DNA of 64,000 bases from positions 1 to 64,000 of the forward strand of contig JAZSFC010000028.1 of the NCBI GenBank assembly GCA_045531955.1, in the 5' to 3' direction. The notes below the pieces were generated by a model that had not been told where the DNA came from, searched no databases, and saw only the letters and a program-made list of their open reading frames with translations. Position 1 is the first letter of the stretch, and every line of letters starts with the position of its first letter. This document shows, piece after piece, positions 33,995-41,208 of the stretch. The stretch comes from SIG299 sp045531955 (GTDB lineage: Bacteria > Bacillota > Clostridia > Lachnospirales > Lachnospiraceae). The translations under genes were made by a program, and so were the position numbers.

Positions 33995-34510
33995 TCAGTT
34001 CTTTTTAAACAACACATTTCTTATCGGCATCAGTGCCGTCATTAATATCATTCCCAGTATCCCGCAGGATATAATTTCGCCAATTCCCACTGTGACAGCC
34101 AAATACCAATAAGCATCAGCCAGTCCGTAAGCGGTTTTTAAAATCCATGGAACCATAAATGTGTTGGCAAGGATTGGCGGTATGGCAACCAAATATTTTA
34201 TCCAATTTACTTTTTTTGCGGCCATCCCGATAATTCGGGAGCCAACCGCGCCAAACAGTGTTGCCAGTGTGCCGAAAATTACATCCAAAAGAGCGGCGCC
34301 GGATAATAAATTAAACAGAAGACAGCCGATGGTAAGTCCCGGTATGGCAGATGCGGTAAAGTAGGGAAGGATGGTCAGAGCTTCGGAAACACGGACCTGA
34401 ATTGCTCCGGAAGCAAGGCCAAAAGCATTGATGGCAAAGCTTAGAACAACGTAGAGAGCCGCAATCATGGCTGCGGTCACCAGTGACATGATGTTAGAGT
34501 TCTTTTTCAT
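33995..34510 (-). CDS. queT: QueT family queuosine-precursor transporter
   Basis: 171-residue membrane protein with about five helices. The N-terminal region has FGLASGAIQVRVSEALTILPYF, characteristic of QueT, and the middle has GCLLFNLLSGAALLDVIFGT. QueT is the substrate-binding component of an energy-coupling-factor type importer for preQ1-like precursors; the ECF module would be encoded elsewhere. A preQ1-like riboswitch lies directly upstream, which strongly supports the role. Ribosome site AAAGGAG is part of the riboswitch tail. Confidence 0.92.
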   Translation of the reverse strand: MKKNSNIMSLVTAAMIAALYVVLSFAINAFGLASGAIQVRVSEALTILPYFTASAIPGLTIGCLLFNLLSGAALLDVIFGTLATLFGAVGSRIIGMAAKKVNWIKYLVAIPPILANTFMVPWILKTAYGLADAYWYLAVTVGIGEIISCGILGMILMTALMPIRNVLFKKN

Positions 34511-34520
34511 ATAAAATTCT

Positions 34521-34562
34521 CCTTTAGTTTTGTTTTACGAGTGGAAGGTCTCGAACACTCGG
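34521..34562 (-). promoter_or_regulatory. PreQ1-I riboswitch
   Basis: On the minus strand CGAGTG/CACTCG form P1. The loop GTTCGAGACCTTCC matches the GUUC-N-AG-...-CC pattern of preQ1-I, and the A-rich tail TAAAACAAAACTAAAGGAG contains the pseudoknot partner and the ribosome site. Ligand binding would hide the ribosome site and lower queT translation. Its short length fits the class. Confidence 0.75.
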
Positions 34563-34583
34563 CTTGTTTTATGGGCAAAAGTA

Positions 34584-34612
34584 AGTATATCACGGGATTA
34601 AATGAAGTACAA
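34584..34612 (-). promoter_or_regulatory. Promoter of queT
   Basis: On the minus strand TTGTAC (34607-34612), a 17-bp spacer and TATACT (34584-34589) lie before the riboswitch. Confidence 0.65.
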
Positions 34613-34700
34613 GTAAAAATTCTCCGTATAACCCCTTTTAATCCTGGAAATAATAACCACAGCAACATTTTCTTTCCAATGAATTGCAAGGAGGGTAATC

Positions 34701-35507
34701 ATGAATCAACAAAACAGAACAGTAAAGAAAATCAATTTTACAAAATGGAGACTGCTGTGGATGTTAATTGCTGCAGCTTGGATTTTTGTTTTTTTAAAGC
34801 TTTTGGTGGGAGCCATGTTTGAGAGAAACACTAGCCTGGTGGCCGCTTTTTCCGTGACAAATCCGCAGGAAATCAGTGCTGCGGTGGAGGTGACGGCAAA
34901 GTATCCGCTAAACAACTTATCGGATAAAAACAAAGTACTGGTTATGAAAGAGGTGGCAGATGTTATCGGCCTTACCATGGATTCTGAGCCGGACATCTCG
35001 CAAACGGAGCAGCGTCAGGAAATCCGTTTTTATAAAGATGCAGTTGCGGCAGATACGGAATTAAAAGTAATTACATTGACACAACCGTCGGCATCTTCGG
35101 AGAATACGGAAGAGTTAACCTCTACTTACATTTATGCGAAAATCTGTCTGAACCGGTCACTGGATACGGTGCTGGCATACAAAAAATTGCTGGAAGAAAC
35201 ATTAACAGATCTTTCCTGCACGGAAATCAGTACGACAATCCAATTGGTGGGGGATTACGCCGGATATTTACCGTTAGAACGTCGGGATAAAATTACCGAA
35301 GAAATATTAGATGCCTTGGGTGCAGAGGTGGTGTATGAGTATCGGGAGCATGACCTTTATACAGTGTATGGTTATACGGCTTCTTTAGACAATTATATAA
35401 CCGTGGAAGATAAAAAAATAAACGTTCACATTGCCATGAGTCAAAATGAGGAGCATTACCGCACAACATTATATCTGGCGTCGCCGATTTTACCGGATAC
35501 CTGGTAG
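34701..35507 (+). CDS. YwmB-like membrane-anchored protein
   Basis: 268 residues. One N-terminal transmembrane helix (about residues 18-38), the rest outside. The C-terminal half (LDALGAEVVYEYREHDLYTVYGYT, KINVHIAMSQNEEHYRTTLYLASPIL) resembles YwmB, a Firmicute family named for a TATA-box-binding-protein fold. Function unknown. The first half (NPQEISAAVEVTAKYPL) is less conserved. AAGGAGGG precedes the start. The region upstream has no clear promoter. Confidence 0.65.
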   Translation: MNQQNRTVKKINFTKWRLLWMLIAAAWIFVFLKLLVGAMFERNTSLVAAFSVTNPQEISAAVEVTAKYPLNNLSDKNKVLVMKEVADVIGLTMDSEPDISQTEQRQEIRFYKDAVAADTELKVITLTQPSASSENTEELTSTYIYAKICLNRSLDTVLAYKKLLEETLTDLSCTEISTTIQLVGDYAGYLPLERRDKITEEILDALGAEVVYEYREHDLYTVYGYTASLDNYITVEDKKINVHIAMSQNEEHYRTTLYLASPILPDTW

Positions 35508-35558
35508 AAGGTAAGCGGTTATTTAGAGAGATTTCACGAAGTTTTCATGGAAAAACAG

Positions 35559-35587
35559 TTGTAGTTTTTGAAAAAATGCGATACCAT
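35559..35587 (+). promoter_or_regulatory. Possible promoter of the 35629 operon
   Basis: TTGTAG (35559-35564) and TACCAT (35582-35587) with a 17-bp spacer, 41 bp before the start. Weak -10 box. Confidence 0.4.
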
Positions 35588-35628
35588 ATATCGTGAGGTA
35601 ATATGTTTTGAAAGGACTATAAGTTTAC

Positions 35629-38151
35629 ATGAAATATACGGTTAGAATATTAATTTTACTTGGCATTTTCATCGGTTCCATTTACTTTTTCGGAAGTAAT
35701 ATGGACGAGGCGATGTTTGGTTCCGTAAAGACGGCAGAAATGCCGGAGGCGGAGCTTCCTACCATAGAACTGCAAAGTGACGGCGTAAGTGTCAATAAAC
35801 TGCATGGGTACACCTCTGCGGTGGATATGTTTTCCATCCGTGAAAATCTGGTAGCTGTAGAAGGCGAGCAGACGGTGGAACTTTTGATTCAAGAGAATGA
35901 AACGGATGTGCGCAAACTTCATTATGAAGTATTAAATGTCGACACTAAGGAGGAAATTGCAGAAGGTACCATTAATGCCTTTGACAAAGACGCAGATAAG
36001 AAAAAGGCCAGAATAAAAATTTCCGGCAAAATGGAATCCGGGCAGGAATACGCGGTGGAACTGATGCTGGTGGATTCCGAGAGCCGGAGAATTTATTACT
36101 ATTTCCGGGTGAAATATTATGAAAACAGTGAATTCGCGGAAAAGGTGGAATTTATCCGGAATATTTCCGGTTGGGCACGGGAGAAGAATCACAATGCAGT
36201 GATTCCTTATTTGGAAAGTACTTACCGCGGAGAAGGCTCCACGTATTCCCATGTGGATATCAAGGACAGTTTCTTCATGGTATGCTGGGGAAATCTGGAA
36301 CCAACCGTGCTGACGGAGCCGGTGCTTACTATTTCGGAAATTTATTCTAACATTGCGGTCGGTACGTTGGATTATATGGTGGAGCTTGCTACGGACACCG
36401 GCGTGGAACAGTATTATGTAAAAGAAAAATTCCGTGTGATAGTATCGGGAACTTCTAAACATTTGTTAAACTACGAACGGACCATGGAGGCAGTATTTGA
36501 TGAAACATTGGCCAGTCTGTCCCAAAATCAGTTTAAGCTTGGCGTAACCAATGATACCGGCATCGGACTTTTAACTAACTCTGATGCCAGTCAGCTTGCT
36601 TTTGTGAGAAATAAAGAGCTATGGCATTACAATATGGCGGAAAACACGCTGTCTAAAGTTTTTTCCTTCCGAAAAGAAAATGAAGCAGAACTGGGCTTGT
36701 CCTATGACCAGTATGATGTCCGTATTTTAAAACTTCATGAAAGCGGAGACATCAGTTTCATGGTATACGGATATATGGGTAAGGGTGAATATGAAGGAAA
36801 AACAGGAATCGTATTATACCGCTATTACCGTGGCGAGGAGCGTATTGAAGAACAACTATATTTGCCGGTGGGTGAAACCTACCAGAAGATAAAAGAAGAG
36901 CTGGGAAGCTTCAGCTATATGAATGATGTGGATGTGTTCTTCTTTATGGTATATAACACCATGTATTCCTATAATCTGATTACCAAAGAGCTTGTGGTAA
37001 TTGCAGATAATGCGGCGGCGGATTCCGTGGTATTTTTCCGGGACAGCGGGTATGTTTGCTGGCAAGAGGAGGGTTATACCGAAGTAAAGCTCCTCAGATT
37101 GGAAACGGGAGAACAAAAGGTGCTGTCTGCCGCGGAAGGGGAATTCATCCGGATTCTCGGCAAAATAAATGAAAATATTATTTGCGGATACGGATTACTT
37201 TCCGATTGCATGATAATGGGGGATGGTTCGGTTCTTTATCCGGCATATGAGGTGAAAATCCTGAATGAAAATCTGGAAGAAAAGAAAACTTACCAAAAGA
37301 CCGGGTATTATGTAGCAGAAGCAGAAATAACACCAAATTCTATCCGGTTGCGTCGTGTTGAAAAGAATGCAGACGGTATTTATGAAGAAGCTGAGGACGA
37401 TTATATTTTAAACAGCATGGAAGCAAAGAAGCGTCCGGTTAGTCTGAATAAGCGAATTACGGAGAAGATGTTTGCCGAGTACTATATTGATTTGCCGTCT
37501 ACTTATGAAATGAAAGAGGTTCCGGTACGTCAGTCGGTACCGTACACGTTGATTTCAGAAGATACTACGGTACGTATTTCTGCATTGGAAAACGGTGCGG
37601 AAGAATATATGGTATACTCTTTTGGTGCTATTGTTTCTATTGGTGAATCCTGTGCTTCTGCAGTACAGCTGGCTGACCGTGCAGATGTGGTTGGTACGGT
37701 AATAAATGAAGACGGAGTGGTAATTTGGGAGCGTGGCGTAAAGAATGCTGCTTCCCATTTGAAAGAACTGGAAGGTCAGTCGATTAAGAAGAGCGGCTTG
37801 AGCAGTCGCCAGGAAGCAGTCCGGATGATGGCAGCGTACCTGGATATAGAGCCGGATGTTTCTGCTTTTGGCGAAACCGATGGAGTAAAAGAATTTATAG
37901 AAAAATCTACCGGGCAGCGTGTACTGGCTTTGTCAGGAGCAACTTTGGATGAGGTTCTTTATTTTGTATACCGCGGAGCTCCGGTATATGCCATGAAGAA
38001 TCGTACGGATGCAGTGGTAATTACCGGATATACAGCAAGCAGCGTAACAGTTTATGAACCATCCAACGGAAAATATAAAGTGTATTCTTTAAAGGATGCA
38101 GAGAAAATGTTTGAAGAAGCAGGTAATATTTTTACAAGTTACGTTAACTAG
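35629..38151 (+). CDS. Large membrane-anchored protein with degenerate C39-like peptidase tail
   Basis: 840 residues. One N-terminal helix (5-23) anchors an extracytoplasmic protein. Residues about 50-280 look beta-rich (two Ig-like blocks), 300-620 have repeated strand motifs suggestive of a beta-propeller (LAFVRNKELWHYNMAE, VDVFFFMVYNTMYSYNL), and the last 130 residues resemble the C39/C39-like cysteine peptidase fold (LDEVLYFVYRGAPVYAM, VVITGYTASSVTVYEPSNGKYK). The catalytic cysteine position reads SS (about 725) and the histidine position reads Asp in TDAVVITGY, so it should be inactive. The GT2 gene follows after 10 bp, so it may take part in polysaccharide export or assembly. Function unknown. 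Confidence 0.72.
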   Translation: MKYTVRILILLGIFIGSIYFFGSNMDEAMFGSVKTAEMPEAELPTIELQSDGVSVNKLHGYTSAVDMFSIRENLVAVEGEQTVELLIQENETDVRKLHYEVLNVDTKEEIAEGTINAFDKDADKKKARIKISGKMESGQEYAVELMLVDSESRRIYYYFRVKYYENSEFAEKVEFIRNISGWAREKNHNAVIPYLESTYRGEGSTYSHVDIKDSFFMVCWGNLEPTVLTEPVLTISEIYSNIAVGTLDYMVELATDTGVEQYYVKEKFRVIVSGTSKHLLNYERTMEAVFDETLASLSQNQFKLGVTNDTGIGLLTNSDASQLAFVRNKELWHYNMAENTLSKVFSFRKENEAELGLSYDQYDVRILKLHESGDISFMVYGYMGKGEYEGKTGIVLYRYYRGEERIEEQLYLPVGETYQKIKEELGSFSYMNDVDVFFFMVYNTMYSYNLITKELVVIADNAAADSVVFFRDSGYVCWQEEGYTEVKLLRLETGEQKVLSAAEGEFIRILGKINENIICGYGLLSDCMIMGDGSVLYPAYEVKILNENLEEKKTYQKTGYYVAEAEITPNSIRLRRVEKNADGIYEEAEDDYILNSMEAKKRPVSLNKRITEKMFAEYYIDLPSTYEMKEVPVRQSVPYTLISEDTTVRISALENGAEEYMVYSFGAIVSIGESCASAVQLADRADVVGTVINEDGVVIWERGVKNAASHLKELEGQSIKKSGLSSRQEAVRMMAAYLDIEPDVSAFGETDGVKEFIEKSTGQRVLALSGATLDEVLYFVYRGAPVYAMKNRTDAVVITGYTASSVTVYEPSNGKYKVYSLKDAEKMFEEAGNIFTSYVN

Positions 38152-38161
38152 GAGGATAGAC

Positions 38162-39178
38162 ATGAAGTTATTATCGGTAGCAATTCCTTGCTATAATTCA
38201 GAAAACTATATGCGCCACGCCGTAGAAACTTTGCTGGTTGGCGGTGAAGACGTAGAAATCATTATTGTGGATGACGGCTCTTCCGACCGGACCTATGAAA
38301 TCGGGCTGGAGCTGGAAGCAGCCCATCCCGGCATTGTAAAGGTGGTGCATCAGGAAAATGCCGGACATGGAGGGGCTGTAAATACAGGTTTAAAGGAAGC
38401 CAGCGGTCTTTACTTTAAAGTAGTCGACAGTGATGACTGGGTAAAGGAAGAGGCATTTTTAGAGGTGCTGGATACGTTAAAGAATTTAATCCATGAGGGT
38501 GTCAACCTGGATATGTTTATTTGCAATTATGTGTATGAAAAGGTAGGAGAAAAGAAGAAAAAGGTAATTCACTACCGCAACTGTATGCCGCAGGACTGTG
38601 TGTTTACCTGGGACGATGTATCCCACTTTCGTACCGGACAGTTTATTCTCATGCACTCTGTGATTTACCGGACAAAGCTTCTCAGGGATTGTGGATTAGA
38701 ACTGCCGAAACACACCTTTTATGTGGATAACATTTATGTGTATCAGCCGCTGCCGCAGGTGAAGACCATGTATTATAAGGACTTAAACCTTTACCGTTAT
38801 TTTATCGGCCGGGAGGACCAGTCCGTAAATGAAAACAATATGATGAAGCGCATTGACCAGCAGCTTCTGGTAACCCGCACCATCATTGACTTACATGACC
38901 TTAGTAAAATTAAAAACCGTCATTTGCGCAGTTATATGACAAAATATTTGATGATTATGATGACCATTTCTTCTGTGTTCCTGATTAAAATCGGTACAGA
39001 GGAGGCTCTTGCAAAAAAGGAAGAGTTGTGGGACTATCTGGAAAGCAAAAATAAAAAGATGTACCGCGACATCAGCAGGACTGTACTCGGTACATCTTCT
39101 AAAACCCACAGCCGTCCGGGCCGTGAAGTAGTAAAAGCAGGTTATGAAATTGCAAGAAAGCTGTTTCACTTTAATTAG
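38162..39178 (+). CDS. GT2 family glycosyltransferase
   Basis: 338 residues from ATG at 38162 with AGGAGG upstream; an earlier in-frame start at 38096 lies within the previous gene. GT-A fold: VAIPCYNSE, IIVDDGSSDRT, NAGHGGAVNTG and the DSDDW metal/sugar site. No clear membrane helices. Acceptor unknown. Pairs with the anchored protein at 35629 and the PAP2 protein that overlaps its stop from the other strand, which suggests cell-surface glycan synthesis. Confidence 0.9.
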   Translation: MKLLSVAIPCYNSENYMRHAVETLLVGGEDVEIIIVDDGSSDRTYEIGLELEAAHPGIVKVVHQENAGHGGAVNTGLKEASGLYFKVVDSDDWVKEEAFLEVLDTLKNLIHEGVNLDMFICNYVYEKVGEKKKKVIHYRNCMPQDCVFTWDDVSHFRTGQFILMHSVIYRTKLLRDCGLELPKHTFYVDNIYVYQPLPQVKTMYYKDLNLYRYFIGREDQSVNENNMMKRIDQQLLVTRTIIDLHDLSKIKNRHLRSYMTKYLMIMMTISSVFLIKIGTEEALAKKEELWDYLESKNKKMYRDISRTVLGTSSKTHSRPGREVVKAGYEIARKLFHFN

Positions 39179-39840
39179 TAAGTGGTGCTGTTAGCCTTTC
39201 TGAACTGTTCCGGAATCTGCTCAAATTTCGGAAGATATGCAGGCAGATACATAACTGCAGAAAGCACCAGTCCCCAGAAAACATCAACAATGGAGTGCTG
39301 TTTTAAACACACCGTGGAGAGACAAATGGATATGGTTAGCAACAGTGCGCCTATTCGAATTACCTTTTTGTTTTGTAAGGCATCACTCTTAAAGATGGCA
39401 ATGCAGCAGCCTACGGAATTAAAGGTGTGAATGCTTGGGCATACGTTAGTGGAGGTGTCTGTAGTGTAAAGCCCTGCCAACATCCGGGTGAAAATGTTTT
39501 CCCGACCAAGGGTTGCTAAATCCGGACGGAGATTCTGACCGTTCGGCCAAATGTAATATACCAGCAGGCAGATAGTCATGCCGGTAAATAAAAACAGACA
39601 CAACCGGGTAAAATCCCTCTTGTTGGTGAAAAAGAAATAAGCAAAGGTGGCAGCCACATAAGCAAACCACAAAAAATAAGGAATAACAAACCATTCACAA
39701 AAAGGGATGTATTGGTCCAGTTCGGATTCTATTATATGGTAATTGGCATCTCTTTGCTCCAGCCCAAAGAAACAAAATAAGTAAAAGGGCAAATACAAAA
39801 TGGCGATGGCGTGACTATATTTTTTTAGAAATGCTTTCAT
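39175..39840 (-). CDS. PAP2-family membrane phosphatase/transferase-like protein
   Basis: 221 residues from ATG at 39840 (GGAAAGGAG upstream). About six helices. The PAP2 signatures appear in altered form: NGQNLRP for motif 1, CPSIHTFNS for PSGH, and KQHSIVDVFWG for the third. This order and the IH/HS histidines resemble the Aur1/inositol-phosphotransferase branch of PAP2. It may process a polyprenyl or phospholipid phosphate. Its stop overlaps the GT2 stop by 3 bp. Its ribosome site is in an inverted repeat (see that entry). Confidence 0.8.
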   Translation of the reverse strand: MKAFLKKYSHAIAILYLPFYLFCFFGLEQRDANYHIIESELDQYIPFCEWFVIPYFLWFAYVAATFAYFFFTNKRDFTRLCLFLFTGMTICLLVYYIWPNGQNLRPDLATLGRENIFTRMLAGLYTTDTSTNVCPSIHTFNSVGCCIAIFKSDALQNKKVIRIGALLLTISICLSTVCLKQHSIVDVFWGLVLSAVMYLPAYLPKFEQIPEQFRKANSTTY

Positions 39841-39847
39841 AAAGTAG

Positions 39848-39880
39848 CTCCTTTCCGTCAATAAACACGATGGAAAGGAG
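39848..39880 (-). repeat. Inverted repeat containing the PAP2 ribosome site
   Basis: CTCCTTTCC (39848-39856) and GGAAAGGAG (39872-39880) are a perfect 9-bp inverted repeat with a 15-bp centre. Reading the minus strand, one arm is the ribosome site. The other arm lies at the predicted transcription start, so whether both are in the RNA is uncertain. Confidence 0.5.
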
Positions 39881-39907
39881 TATAACACCAATTTTTTTAA
39901 AATGCAA
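39879..39907 (-). promoter_or_regulatory. Promoter of the PAP2 gene
   Basis: On the minus strand TTGCAT (39902-39907) and TATACT (39879-39884), 17-bp spacer. Confidence 0.6.
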
Positions 39908-39967
39908 TTTGAATCCGTGATTTTTAAGGAAAAATTAATGTTTGAAAGAGAGAAGGAGGAAGATTCT

Positions 39968-41134
39968 ATGGCAAAGAGAGTGTTTTTGATTGTACTTGAC
40001 AGTGTTGGCATCGGTGAAATGTCTGACTCTGCGGAATATGGGGATGCAGGCAGCAATACCATCCGTTCCTGTGCAAAAAGCGTACATTTTTCCATGCCGA
40101 ATATGGAACGCTACGGATTGTTTGAGTTAGAGGGAATCAAGGAGTTAAAGAAGACCTGCACCTTACCGTGGGGCGCCTGTCTTCGTATGGCGGAAGCGTC
40201 CAAGGGCAAGGATACCACCATTGGCCATTGGGAAATCTCCGGTATTGAATCGGAGCGGCCGTTACCGACATTTCCAAACGGTTTTCCGGAAGAGTTAATT
40301 AAGGCCTTTGAAGAAAAGACCGGAAGAAAGGTTATCTGCAATAAGCCGTATTCCGGTACGGAAGTAATTAAGGATTACGGCAAGGAAAGCGTGGAAACCG
40401 GTGCGCTGATTGTGTATACCTCTGCGGACAGTGTGTTCCAGATTGCGGCGCATGAGGCGGTGGTGCCGATTGAGGAGTTGTATCGCTATTGTGAAATTGC
40501 GAGAGAGCTTTGTGTGGGAGAATATGGAGTGGGCCGTGTCATTGCCCGTCCGTTTGAAGGAGAGCATCCGTATACCAGAACCTCCCGCCGCCACGACTAT
40601 TCCGTGGTTCCGCCTAAGAAGACCATGCTAAACTATATTTCCGAACAGGGCAAAGAGGTATGGGCTGTCGGAAAGATTAACGATATTTTTGTGGGCAGCG
40701 GCATTACAAGAAGTGTCCGCACGGTAAATAATGAAGACGGTATCAACAAGACACTGGAATGGATGAAGGAAGATTTTGAAGGTCTGTGCTTTGTAAATCT
40801 GGTGGATTTTGATATGACCTATGGACACAGAAACGATGTAGATGGATATGCAAAGGCGTTGTCCTATTTCGATGAAAGACTGCCGGAGTTGGTGGCAGAG
40901 CTTAAGAAGGATGATTTGCTGATTATTACTGCAGACCATGGCTGTGACCCGGGAACTCCGTCTACGGATCATTCCCGTGAGCATGTGCCGGTAATTGTTA
41001 TCGGTAAAAAGGTATGGCCAGGCCATAAAGGAACCCGTTACAGCTTTTCCGATACTGGAAAAACCATTATGGAATACTTAGGCGTAACCGGTGAGATTGC
41101 CGGAGAAAGCTATTTGAAGGAAATTGTGAAGTAA
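39968..41134 (+). CDS. deoB: Phosphopentomutase
   Basis: 388 residues from ATG at 39968 with AAGGAGG upstream. DeoB interconverts ribose/deoxyribose 1- and 5-phosphate in nucleoside salvage. Alkaline-phosphatase-fold metal sites: VLDSVGIGEMSD near the N-terminus, the phosphothreonine region GKDTTIGHWEISG, and TADHGCDPGTPSTDHSREHVP near the C-terminus. Complete. No other nucleoside-salvage gene is adjacent. A terminator follows. Confidence 0.95.
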   Translation: MAKRVFLIVLDSVGIGEMSDSAEYGDAGSNTIRSCAKSVHFSMPNMERYGLFELEGIKELKKTCTLPWGACLRMAEASKGKDTTIGHWEISGIESERPLPTFPNGFPEELIKAFEEKTGRKVICNKPYSGTEVIKDYGKESVETGALIVYTSADSVFQIAAHEAVVPIEELYRYCEIARELCVGEYGVGRVIARPFEGEHPYTRTSRRHDYSVVPPKKTMLNYISEQGKEVWAVGKINDIFVGSGITRSVRTVNNEDGINKTLEWMKEDFEGLCFVNLVDFDMTYGHRNDVDGYAKALSYFDERLPELVAELKKDDLLIITADHGCDPGTPSTDHSREHVPVIVIGKKVWPGHKGTRYSFSDTGKTIMEYLGVTGEIAGESYLKEIVK

Positions 41135-41141
41135 AGAAGGA

Positions 41142-41185
41142 TAAAAAAGACCGCGATGCTGTAATTAGCATCACGGTCTTTTTTG
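41142..41185. terminator. Terminator between deoB and the GH51 gene
   Basis: AAAAGACCGCGATGCT pairs with AGCATCACGGTCTTTT around a short loop, followed by TTTT; T-rich on both sides, so it can serve both convergent genes. Confidence 0.88.
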
Positions 41186-41208
41186 CTTTGTATACGAATA
41201 GGGGAAAC

